From contig JALLAZ010000571.1 of NCBI GenBank assembly GCA_036939755.1, positions 1 to 13,833 on the forward strand: a stretch of DNA of 13,833 nt, in the 5' to 3' direction. The translations under genes were made by a program, and so were the position numbers. Numbering within the stretch: position 1 is the first letter of the stretch; every line of letters starts with the position of its first letter. Positions 1 through 7,864 of this stretch are shown piece after piece. Source of the DNA: Stephanodiscus triporus (lineage: Eukaryota; Bacillariophyta; Thalassiosirophyceae; Thalassiosirales; Thalassiosiraceae). The notes under the pieces were generated by a model. That model did not search any database. It was not told the origin of the DNA and was given only the letters and a program-made list of their open reading frames with translations.

Positions 1-367
1 TTCGAAACGACACAGTACAGTAGAAAAGTGCTCCAGCTAGGATGAAAACCAGTCACTGCTAGAACTAGAGCTAGAAGAAAGAGGAAAGGGAAGAAGTGAC
101 TGTTTGTTTGAGGCAACTTAAAATGACACAACAATCAACAAAGTGAGAGCAGAGGGATGACAAAAATGGTGAAAAATTGACGTGACAAACAGCCACAACT
201 AACAAACGTGAGAGGAGATGGAAGAAATAGGGAGAACTAAGGCAAATAAATGTTGAAAGGATGTGATAACAACAATAAGAACAACAGATCCAAGATACAT
301 CACAGACAGTAGACACCAACAACTGAACAATGATAATCAGAGTCGGGTATCACAACAAGAAAGTAAG

Positions 368-374
<7 letters not shown>

Positions 375-401
<27 letters not shown>
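375..401. repeat. (GA)n microsatellite
   Basis: An uninterrupted run of about 13 GA dinucleotides, preceded by degenerate GAAA/GTAAGAAA sequence. It is a simple-sequence repeat likely to vary in length between isolates. Confidence 0.95.
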
Positions 402-575
402 TAAGCAGCATATGTAGATGAAACCAAGGAGCAAACAGTAGTACACTACTACAATCAACAGGCAGAGAGGAGTGTATAGACAAAGACAAAGACCTAACAA
501 ATAAGTGATAGATTTACATTATAACTGCTTAGAAAAGAGGTGGGGGGAATGAGGGAGAAATTTCTGAGAACAAGT

Positions 576-604
576 GCAGCGCAATGCCTTGTGCATTGCG
601 CTGC
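576..604. repeat. Perfect 12-bp inverted repeat (hairpin)
   Basis: The left arm GCAGCGCAATGC (576-587) is the exact reverse complement of the right arm GCATTGCGCTGC (593-604), with a 5-base loop CTTGT. It is GC-rich in an AT-rich surrounding and is followed by ATTTT. It resembles a bacterial terminator, but nothing else here is bacterial. It could be a small foldback element, a folded-RNA locus, or the relic of a repeat end. Confidence 0.85.
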
Positions 605-898
605 TATTTTAGTCATTCTTGTTTTTGTTTTTCTTCTTATAAGCATATGATTACTTTGACCATATATGCTTTTGCAAAGTAAATGAAAAGAATGCTGTTT
701 TTATTGCCACAATGTTGACAAATTATTCCAACGAAGGTCTCATCTTGGCAACCAAGAAATGATTACTGAGTACTATCTTCTCAGAGCATGGAAGATGCAA
801 AAAAGAATCCTAGTTAATATGATAAAAATATCAGCACTCCCATGATGTGTACTCTTGCATAAGTGGATACTACTTCTTGCTTGTTCAATGTCAGTTAA

Positions 899-938
899 CA
901 GCTTAACTGCTAAGTCCGTTCCGGTGGGAGCAAAAAAC
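899..938. repeat. Outer terminal inverted repeat, left
   Basis: Begins CAGCTTAACTGCTAAG and continues through a CCGG-containing stretch to a poly-A tract. Its inverted partner is at 5702-5742, with about five substitutions and a shifted A tract. It is immediately preceded by TTAA (895-898). Confidence 0.75.
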
Positions 939-967
939 TCCCACCCCGTAGGATTGGTATGTAGGAA

Positions 968-1721
968 TTAGTACCAAATCACCTTTGTCCCCACACACAA
1001 CAAAACACAAACACCCCAACCATGGTGAGCTGTTTTCCCTTCCAGCGGCGTGAATCTAATGGATGCGCCCATTACAACGCAAGGGCGACGCGGAAGAGGG
1101 GTAGGGCAAGGGCACGGACTCGCGGTTTGAACTAAATCGCAAAAATAACAGAGTAATTCATTTGATTCTACTAGCCTCTCTGTTTTTTCACAATTTGCTC
1201 CCCCGCCGTCGGAAACGGTAGCCAAAATGGCATCCATTGCCGTCGGCAGGCTTCCATTTCCATAATATACGAACTAAATATATACATAGTAACGAACAAT
1301 AGTGTCACTTGGCTTTATATTTAATCGACCATAAGATGGTCTTTTATCTATGATTATGCATGAACAAAAAAACAACGACACGAAAAAATGCACCTACTTT
1401 GCGGGCCAGTTCGATGGCCATGCGGACCAGGCAATACAATTCCGAGTGCATCACCCGATGGAGCACATCCAGGGCTTCATCGGAAGCCATTGGATGCCAC
1501 CATTGGGCAAGTATTTGCCCCGTATCACCCCAGCGGACGCCATGGTCATCCATTTTGGCATAAAAAATCGAGTTGTGGTGTTGTGAAAATCGCTTTCCGA
1601 AGCTAGCGTTCAAAAGGCATGAAACGGACCCTCTACTCAGCTCATCGAAGCAACAAGCTGTGTAGAAAGTTGGAATGCCATGCTGAAAGCTGAAGAGTTC
1701 AGTTATTTTTCTGGCTATCAA
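968..1721 (-). pseudogene. Element-encoded unknown protein, copy 1 (two open blocks)
   Basis: There are two open blocks on the minus strand. Block one (1721-1344, 125 codons, no ATG) includes CFDELSRGSVSCLLNASFGK, HHNSIFY, RWGDTGQILAQ and MAIELARKV. Block two (1237-968) begins MDAILATVSDG. Both blocks have counterparts in the same order in copy 2, so the frame was once a real protein. The roughly 100-base gap between them is AT-rich with stops in both copies, and may be an intron. Block one starts at TTG just after an in-frame TAG in both copies, so its true 5' end is probably another exon. A TAA at 968-970 ends block two earlier than in copy 2, where the frame runs into the terminal repeat. 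I recognise no family. It may be a transposon accessory protein or a captured host gene. Confidence 0.55.
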
Positions 1722-1821
1722 ACGCTAACAATGGACAAAAATTGGTGAAGTTACCGGCCCTCAAAGAAGCTCATTAAAAAATGTGGTGTCCTGGCGCCAC
1801 ATTGCAGTTTTAAGCTGTTAA

Positions 1822-2572
1822 AGCTAGCGCCCCACCATGGTAAATGCAGTCTTTTACAGCATCAAGACTCGGATCCCCCATTCAAAATCTGCTTGGACTT
1901 AAGCTTCCACCATCATGCGGAATGAGCCTGGCTGCTCGGTGTTGCCTTCCCGGCTGTACTGAGTCCCACATTGGCATTGGGTGCTCACTAACACCAACAG
2001 GTCGCGCTGTTGACCGCCCAAATTGCCGCTGCGTTGCCCACGTTCCAACTGCCTTCTTTGCCGCGTCCGCCGGAACTAAGCCACACGACGATGCCAATGG
2101 GTCCATAAAACACACCTCTTGTGTCAGAACCGCCAGAAACAGCCCATACGCGGCTGCGGGCATCGTCATCTGCACCACGTCGGTGGCGCGTCGTATATGT
2201 ACTACTAGTCTAAATAATACTACTACTACTAGAGATAATATATTCTTGTTTTAACGACATCGACTTGTAGCACAGCATGTTGGCTGATTGTTGTGTGTGG
2301 CGGCATGGGGGGAGGGTGCCATGGCAGCCGTATGGGACGATGGTGGCTGCCATGGTTGGGGTGTGTGTTTAAGCTAGCTTTGTTAGCTAGAGGCACAGCG
2401 TACTTTAGCGTAGTTACCTATTTTTAGATCTCGCAAAAAGGGAAGCCATTTATCTTATGGGTGCCTGGGAAGTGCCTGTATGGTACTTACCGATAGGTAG
2501 TTACAGGGCAGTCTCTACCCAGGTATGCAGATATGGGTGCACCCAACTGGAGTGAGGTCAACTTTTTTGATT
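1822..2572. other. GC-rich segment with a small unrecognised open frame, then repeat-poor DNA
   Basis: The first 360 bases are clearly more GC-rich than the flanks. The minus strand holds an ATG-led frame of 95 codons (2169-1882), starting MTMPAAAYGLFLAVLTQEVC. After its TGA the same frame reopens as MGDPSLDAVKDC... and runs to a TAA inside the inner end of copy 1. I recognise no family, and the plus strand is also open across the same bases, so coding is doubtful. A short (TAC)4 run lies at 2218-2230. The remainder to 2572 holds only a small hairpin and no gene. Confidence 0.35.
2319..2355. repeat. 11-bp inverted repeat
   Basis: CCATGGCAGCC (2319-2329) pairs exactly with GGCTGCCATGG (2345-2355) across a 15-base loop. 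No function is apparent. Confidence 0.7.
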
Positions 2573-2586
2573 TGGTCCTAGGACCA
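2573..2586. repeat. 14-bp perfect palindrome
   Basis: TGGTCCTAGGACCA reads the same on both strands. The same core recurs 50 bases downstream. Confidence 0.9.
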
Positions 2587-2621
2587 TTTTAGCATTTTTT
2601 TCTGGCAGGAAAGGTGAGCCG

Positions 2622-2651
2622 ATTGGTCCTAGGACCAATTGGTTGAACCAA
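2622..2651. repeat. 18-bp palindrome followed by a second palindrome
   Basis: ATTGGTCCTAGGACCAAT (2622-2639) is a perfect palindrome containing the 14-bp palindrome seen at 2573. It overlaps a second dyad, TTGGTTGAACCAA (2639-2651). The octamer TGGCAGGA flanks this block on both sides (2604-2611 and 2655-2662, give or take a base), so the block may itself be a short insertion. Confidence 0.8.
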
Positions 2652-2932
2652 ATTTGGCAGGATCCATTAACCACAGACAGACTGTCATTGGTTTTTTGAG
2701 TGGTTTGCCTACATTTGCTAATATTTTATTAAGTGAGCCTAACTGTGATGTCATCCTCCCCCAATCAAAACCTAGCCAGGGCAAGCGGCAGCGGCGGTTG
2801 CGATCACCATGGCTCACCGCGATCACCACGGCAGAGGCAGCGGAGGGTGCGACCATCCTGACAGAAGGGGGTGACCAATCCCACTGCCGCTCCCCCTGCG
2901 CTCCCCACTCTGATGACCACCGTGACCGTCAT

Positions 2933-3731
2933 GGAGCATCAACCAATGCACAATGGCTTCATTTGGCACCAAGCAGTGACCCAGGCTTTCAGCCGACTTT
3001 TCCAATCTGGGCTGACAAGTGTGGCGGCAATGGAATGACAATTGATCTATATCCCATCCACAGCATATGAAGACGTCAAAGCCATTGTATATGTTTGGAG
3101 TGGAGGTAGAAGCCGTTCCATGTTGGTTTAGAGCATCAACCAATGCACAATGGCTTCATTTGGAACCATGCAGTGACCCAGGATTTCAGCGGACTTTTCA
3201 TATCTTGGCTGACAATAGTGGCAGCAATGGAATGAAAAATGAATTCATATCCCCATCCACAGCATATGAAGGATGTCAAAGCCCTTGTATATGTTTGGAG
3301 TGGATGTGGCAACAATTTTATGTGGGTTTGGAGCCTCAACCATTGCACAAGGGCTTCATACACCAACAAGCAGTGACCAAGGATTTCAGCTAACTTTCCA
3401 AATCTGGGCTGACAAGTGTGGTGGCAATGGCATGATGATGGATCCAAATCCCCATCCAATCCACAGCATATGAAGGATGTCAAAGCCCTTGTATATGTTT
3501 GGAGTGGAGGTGGGCACAAATTCCTGCACAATGGTTTCATTTGGCACCAAGCAGTGACCCAGGACTTCAGCCAACTTTTCAAATCAGGACTTACAAGAGA
3601 AGGTGGTTTTAGCATGACAATGGATCCATATCCCCATCCACAGCATATGAAAGATATCAAACACCTTGTATATGTTTGGAGTGGATATGTGGCATCCATT
3701 CCACATGGGTTTGGAGCCTCAACCAATGCAT
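2933..3731. repeat. Tandem repeat, period about 180-200 bp, four units plus a partial fifth
   Basis: The landmark GCAC(A/T)A following AGC(A/C)TCAACCA recurs near 2948, 3145, 3345, 3526 and 3728, giving spacings of about 197, 200, 181 and 202 bases. A second landmark, CAGCATATGAA, recurs near 3061, 3260, 3464 and 3641. Each unit also holds GTATATGTTTGGAGTGGA and CCCAGGNNTTCAGC. The units differ by point changes and small indels, so the array is old. The minus strand stays open across the last three units in one frame (3954-3136), repeating QTYTRALTSFICCG. Because 197, 200, 181 and 202 are not multiples of three, I treat it as satellite-like DNA rather than a gene, with real doubt. Confidence 0.85.
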
Positions 3732-4587
3732 CAATGTATCTTTTGTGACAGTGCAAAGTCCATGACTGTACAAAAGGACAAGAGACATGAAGGTTGATGA
3801 AGTTTGGTCCATTATGATCAAAAGTTATCTGATCTGCAATTGATTTGTTTAGATTGCACATATCATGGTGATGATTTGTATTTTTGCAGAAATTGAATAG
3901 TTTGATCTTGATTATCTCAACAACTTGACCTTTCAACTCCTCTCCACTCAGCATGCAGTTCTTTCAGCTCTTTGTCCTTGATTGATATCTACTCCAACTT
4001 CCTGGGCTTCATGCCAAGTGCTGTAAGTTCTGCTTGGATGTGCAGCATCATTAGGCAATGTGCAATCCGTTCATTGTTAAAAATGGGCATTTAATGTAAC
4101 TACAATTATCAAAGAAACTAAAACTCACCCCATGGTATCCTTGACTTTTCTAGAATCTGCACACGATGTGGATAGTGATGAATTGCTCATTTCCATCATT
4201 TCAAATTCACACTCTCTATAGTAGACACTTTGCAAGATTAATCACTTTCACCAAGCTGTCACCATGCAAAATAATCCAATATGACCTCATTTTACTTTCC
4301 TCATATTGAAGGCAAATTCACTACAACTCCTGGTGGGCTAACCATTTGTTTGCAAGGACTAGTTTAATGAGTGAACTGGTCAATGCAATCATGAATTATG
4401 TCATGGCACCACTGGAAGTTTGCCCTGAATTTGCCTCCAATGAGAAAGAGATCAGATTAATGAAAGACTTGTGGTGACTTTACTGAAGTAATTTAAAACT
4501 ATTGTATTGTAAATTAGAAATCTTCTTAAGTAGTATTTTGAAACAAAAAAATGAAAATTGTTAACTATCATCCATAGGTGCTTTTTG
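3732..4587. other. AT-rich stretch with no recognised gene
   Basis: No frame here has a recognisable domain. A short minus-strand stretch around 3890-4020 reads KDKELKELHAEWRGVERSS in one frame and could be a worn coding remnant, but it is closed by stops on both sides. The stretch ends at the TTAA and terminal repeat of element copy 2. Confidence 0.45.
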
Positions 4588-4684
4588 TTAACAGCTTAGC
4601 AGCTATGTGCTGTCACGAGGGCAAATTTTTAATGAGCTTCTTTGCAGGTTGGTAACTTCATCAATTAATGTCTGTTGTTAGCAT

Positions 4685-5731
4685 TTGATAGACAGAAAAA
4701 TAGCTGAGCTCTTCGACTTTCAGCATCGCATTCCACCTTTCTATGCAGCTTGTTGCTTTGATGAGCTGAGTAGAGGGTCCGTTTCATGCCTTTTGAACGC
4801 TAGCTTTGGAAAAGCTATTTCACAACACCACAACTCAATTTTTTACACCAAAATTGATGACCATGGCATCCGCTGGGGTGATACGGTGCAAATACTTGCC
4901 CAATCGTGGCGTCCAATGGCATCTAGGGTAGCCTTACGTATAGTCCGGGGTTTACGCACCAGCACTAAATCTATTATAATTAGCAAAGTACAAAGTAGGT
5001 AAGATCAAATTTGAGATTGATGCAATCATTTTAAGAAAATGCGGGATACACCAAAACAATTTCCAACAGTATGCTGGTCATCTAATAAGGATTAACACAG
5101 CCCTCAATCTTAACTTTTTTACCTAGCTGTCACATCGCGGAATGCGGAACATTAGCATGTGCTTAAATCCTGGCTTATATGGTAGACCTGTTGTACTGGA
5201 CAATGCGCTTGGCATCATATCACCTGATCCACATGGCCATCGAAATGGCCCACAAAGTAGTAGGCTCATTTTTTTCTGTTGCTGTTTTTTTGTCATACAT
5301 AACCGTAGCTAAAAAGTTAAAAAGCCATGTTATGGTCGATAAATTTAATTATAACGCAGAGCTATACTATTGTTTGCTACTTTATATTACTTCAATTTGT
5401 ATTTTATGGTGGCCTGCTGATGGCAATGAATGCCATTTTGGCTGCCGTTGCCGACGGCAGGCGAGCGATTGTTGACATCGACAGAGAGCTCATTTATTTT
5501 ATTGTATTTTACTATAACTTTCCAGAACGGCCTTGGCAAACACCTCGGACGGGTCGCCCTTGCATAGGACCAAGCGGATACACTAAACCCATGCCGCCGG
5601 AGGATGCAACCGCTTCACCATGGTGGTGGTCTGTTAGATGTGGGTGTGGCTCAACACGTAGCTCAGTCATACTATTCCTACGTAGCAAACCGGGGAAAAC
5701 AAAGTTTTTGTTCCCGCCAGAACGAACTTAG
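4685..5731 (+). pseudogene. Element-encoded unknown protein, copy 2 (three open blocks)
   Basis: Block one (4685-about 4936) matches copy 1 from the TTG after a shared TAG through RWGDTVQILAQSW. The match resumes at about 5180 (VDLLYWTMRL...MAIEMAHKV) after an extra stretch of about 240 bases with stops. Block three starts at the ATG near 5422 (MNAILAAVADG) and ends at TAG 5729-5731, inside the terminal repeat. Its tail KPGKTKFLFPPERT aligns with NPTGWEFFAPTGT of copy 1. Differences between copies are often synonymous or conservative (I/V, K/R, M/L), suggesting past selection on the protein. The family is not recognised. It is called a pseudogene because of the interruption, though introns would also explain the gaps. 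Confidence 0.55.
4937..5177. other. Extra sequence interrupting copy 2
   Basis: Copy 1 reads continuously from MASDEALDVLHRV to MAIELARKV. In copy 2 the same positions are separated by about 240 AT-rich bases with stops in all forward frames. The edges are uncertain by several bases. It may be a nested insertion, an intron absent from copy 1, or the result of recombination. I saw no clear terminal repeats or target duplication. Confidence 0.5.
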
Positions 5732-5742
5732 CTGTTAAGCTG
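5702..5742. repeat. Outer terminal inverted repeat, right
   Basis: This is the inverted partner of 899-938. Read on the minus strand it begins CAGCTTAACAGCTAAG. The stop codon of the element protein (5729-5731) lies inside it. Confidence 0.75.
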
Positions 5743-6010
5743 TAAAGTAAACTACAATCAATCAGATCTCAGACCAATAATGACCAGACATTGCCCCAAC
5801 AGGACTTTTTATTTTCTTGACCTGCCCAACAATAGATAGTCTCAGTGAAAGCAAAGCAAAATTTTTGATTTCCAGGGACCGGGTTATCAATTGAGGTCAA
5901 ACATACAGTAGCGTACTAGTGCACAGGTAAATGGATGACCATGCAAGAGAAGGTAACATTGAGATTATATTTTCTTTGGTCAAAGTCTGTATTCTAACTC
6001 CTAACAGATG

Positions 6011-7615
6011 TTAAAACTCGGCAATAGTCTCCTTGATTACCCCACAGGTATCAATGTCGTGCATTACATGTCCGGGTGCAATGAGGATACATCCTATATC
6101 CTCTGGTCCGCTTGAAAAGATTATGAGAAATGACATTCGCTTCGGCATCTTCTTGATCATTTGTTGTGAATAGATGATTGGCAAGTGACGAACTAATTCC
6201 ACATTCCCACTGTTTCTCCAGTCGAAGTCATCTTCATCCCCTAATTTGTCGCTTGCATTGTTTCGAGGAAAGGGAAAGGATGACCAATTGGTTATCACTG
6301 AGAACGTCAGATCAGGTTGAGGTCGAGGGAGCACAGTTGGCACATTGTTTGTGCCAGCCACTGTCCCCGCCCTCCGGCACGTCTCCAAAGATGTACGAAT
6401 CAGAGCGGCGGTCTTGTAGTCATCTTCGGTGTACGGCACCGGGTTGGCATAGTTTCCTGCATGATTTATGCCCACCATATCCAGCCTTCCCCGAAAATTC
6501 AAGGACATGAATCCAACGTCAGGCTTAACCAAATTCCAAAAATAAGACGTCAATATGTCGTTTGTTGACTGCGTTGGTTTTCGATCGTCAGCATTCTCGA
6601 TTTCATCCAAAATGGCCTGCGGCGTCATGGGAGAACGTAATGTACTCGTGAAAAGATCGATGAAATTCCCCTCGGTCATGTAAGAAGCCTTGATGTTCGC
6701 GACCCAGTGTCGATCGATCAAGAAGACTCGTCCTTGCAGGTTGCTGTTTTTCAATGGCACGGTTCCAGTATTTTCCTCCTCTTTAACTTGACCATCATCA
6801 GTCCCCTTACGGAATAGTTTCCTCCACGCCGGATCGGTCGTTAGATGATGTATGTAGTGAGCTTCCTGCCGTCCCATCAATTCCATGACCTTTTGGCTGT
6901 AGAGCAAATCTCGCTTGGGTATCAACGAGATAATGGGATCAGTTCCCAAGAGCATGTGGTGTATGCGATAGAAGGTATGAACATCTCCGCAGATGTGCGA
7001 CATGGATACGATGAGAGCGAGCTCATTCCCCTCCGGGGATGATGGGACGATAACTGTGACTCTAAACAACGGCTGATCCTTTCGGTTGACAATTTCTGGA
7101 TTGGTGTTGACGGTAGCGCAGTGGCGGCTTCCGGACAGAACGGTTCCGTACTCTGCATAGGGAGTATCTGCACACAGTGGGGCGTCATCGTGCGACAATC
7201 TTTGGAATATGGTGGGCGCCATCTCATTTCCCGTCTCATCGTACCAAATGCGCGGCGTGGTATCGAAAGATCCAATCCCCTTCCCGCGAACGAGCCATCC
7301 CCCCAGCCACGGATTGGCGCGGAGAATTTCTTGAACTCGCCGCTCCATCTTGCCGACGATCGCATCCACATCGTCGGCAGCGCCAGATGACGACGCGAAT
7401 CGGTAAAAAGAGACCGTCGAGATCGGCCATTCCAGTATGGTGAGAGATTGTTCCAGCGGAAGAAGCTCGATGGATGTCTTGTTCTCCAGAAAGTCGGGTG
7501 TGATATCGGGCGGGCTTGTCTTATCAGGATCCTCGGCTTCTTCTTTGGAGCTTTTCGGACCCTGCTGAGCCTGATAGGCGGCGGCGGCGACGATGAGCGC
7601 AGTTATGATGGGCAT
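6011..7615 (-). CDS. BAHD-like CoA-dependent acyltransferase
   Basis: Encodes 534 residues in one exon. I start at ATG 7613-7615; the frame stays open to a TTG at 7675, but that is not a eukaryotic start. The first 18 residues (MPIITALIVAAAAYQAQQ) form a hydrophobic signal peptide or anchor. The chloramphenicol-acetyltransferase-like fold is suggested by the HxxxD catalytic motif HICGD (207-211) in the context LALIVSMSHICGD. Further support comes from TNDILTSYFW (351-360), the NFRGRLD...GNYANPV block (373-393), and DFDW (463-466), which stands where BAHD enzymes have DFGWG. Length fits the family (about 430-550). Such enzymes move an acyl group from CoA to an alcohol or amine; the substrate cannot be read from sequence. 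HxxxD is followed by Val rather than the usual Gly or Ala. It is divergent from the SOUL gene. An NRPS condensation-domain relative is the main alternative. Confidence 0.85.
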   Translation of the reverse strand: MPIITALIVAAAAYQAQQGPKSSKEEAEDPDKTSPPDITPDFLENKTSIELLPLEQSLTILEWPISTVSFYRFASSSGAADDVDAIVGKMERRVQEILRANPWLGGWLVRGKGIGSFDTTPRIWYDETGNEMAPTIFQRLSHDDAPLCADTPYAEYGTVLSGSRHCATVNTNPEIVNRKDQPLFRVTVIVPSSPEGNELALIVSMSHICGDVHTFYRIHHMLLGTDPIISLIPKRDLLYSQKVMELMGRQEAHYIHHLTTDPAWRKLFRKGTDDGQVKEEENTGTVPLKNSNLQGRVFLIDRHWVANIKASYMTEGNFIDLFTSTLRSPMTPQAILDEIENADDRKPTQSTNDILTSYFWNLVKPDVGFMSLNFRGRLDMVGINHAGNYANPVPYTEDDYKTAALIRTSLETCRRAGTVAGTNNVPTVLPRPQPDLTFSVITNWSSFPFPRNNASDKLGDEDDFDWRNSGNVELVRHLPIIYSQQMIKKMPKRMSFLIIFSSGPEDIGCILIAPGHVMHDIDTCGVIKETIAEF

Positions 7616-7864
7616 CGATAGCTTATTTTCCTCAATAACTCCAGCCCGCTTTGCTGCGTTGCCGCGGCTCAACAACCAACAACAATCGCAGCGACCACGA
7701 AAAAAAATGGACGCAAACCAATTTTCATTTTCCCATTCTCCTCACAGAAGTGTTTTTGACTTATGGACGCTGGCACAGAGAACTGAAACTCAGTCTACCT
7801 AACTACAGTCTCCAGTTCAATTGCACCAGGGGAAAAATCGAGATATTTCCATACGTACTGTTAC
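7616..7864. promoter_or_regulatory. Divergent promoter region
   Basis: These 249 bases separate the start codons of the acyltransferase (minus) and the SOUL protein (plus), so they must hold both 5' UTRs and core promoters. A CCAAT box is present at 7718-7722, and pyrimidine-rich tracts lie at 7721-7745. No clear TATA box is seen. The arrangement allows co-regulation but does not show it. Confidence 0.5.

Larger units (their letters stand above)
1..894. other. Gene-free, purine-rich to AT-rich stretch
   Basis: I see no convincing gene here. The first 500 bases are rich in A and G on the plus strand. Open frames on the minus strand read as runs of Ser, Leu, Cys and Phe with no domain pattern, as expected from a low-complexity polypyrimidine complement. 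The right half is AT-rich. Apart from the GA run and the hairpin listed separately, there is a weak inverted pair (AAGCATAT at 641-648 and ATATGCTT at 664-671). The stretch ends at the first terminal repeat of the inverted element. Confidence 0.6.
895..1821 (-). mobile_element. Unrecognised TIR element, copy 1
   Basis: This copy is bounded by TTAACAGCTTA (895-905) and its exact reverse complement TAAGCTGTTAA (1811-1821), so TTAA flanks both ends. That suggests a TTAA target-site preference, as known for the piggyBac superfamily. This is an inference: no piggyBac transposase is visible. It encodes on the minus strand a protein also found in copy 2. At about 0.93 kb it is either non-autonomous or carries an unknown enzyme. 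The direction is set by its coding frame. Confidence 0.6.
895..5746. mobile_element. Pair of inverted element copies enclosing about 2.8 kb
   Basis: The outer ends at 899-938 and 5702-5742 are inverted copies of each other, matching at roughly 35 of 41 bases by eye. The inner ends (1811-1821 and 4588-4598) are also inverted copies of each other and resemble the outer ends over the first 11 bases (TTAACAGCTTA). The arrangement could be two independent insertions of one family in opposite orientation. It could also be one foldback-type element with long inverted repeats of about 0.93 and 1.16 kb. Both ends of copy 1 carry TTAA, which favours independent insertions. The interior holds a GC-rich open frame, palindromes and a tandem array. 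Confidence 0.6.
4588..5746 (+). mobile_element. Unrecognised TIR element, copy 2
   Basis: It begins TTAACAGCTTA (4588-4598) and ends with the inverted form TTAGCTGTTAAGCTG (5728-5742). The base pairs just outside the right end read TAAA instead of TTAA, one change from a perfect duplication. It carries the same protein frame as copy 1 in the opposite orientation, and is longer mainly because of about 240 extra bases near 4937-5177. Identity with copy 1 is high (around 90 percent by eye) over 4730-4920 and lower elsewhere. Confidence 0.6.

Noticed and set aside
71..500. Two minus-strand open frames of 83 and 66 codons rich in Ser, Leu, Cys and Phe
   Set aside because: They are the complement of a purine-rich, partly simple-repeat stretch. 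They have no domain pattern and low complexity, including a direct translation of the GA microsatellite.
576..610. Rho-independent transcription terminator
   Set aside because: The hairpin plus short T run looks right, but no bacterial gene precedes it and the window is eukaryotic.
2933..3731. CRISPR array
   Set aside because: Repeat units are contiguous, about 200 bases long and diverged; there are no short identical repeats separated by unique spacers.
3136..3954. 272-codon minus-strand frame as a genuine repeat protein
   Set aside because: It lies in a tandem array whose unit spacings mostly shift the frame, and the first unit is out of frame with the rest. Other frames of the array are also open. 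Kept only as a finding to test.
7616..7675. Longer acyltransferase starting at 7675
   Set aside because: That start is TTG. The ATG at 7613-7615 gives an N-terminal hydrophobic segment directly, which suits a eukaryotic gene better.
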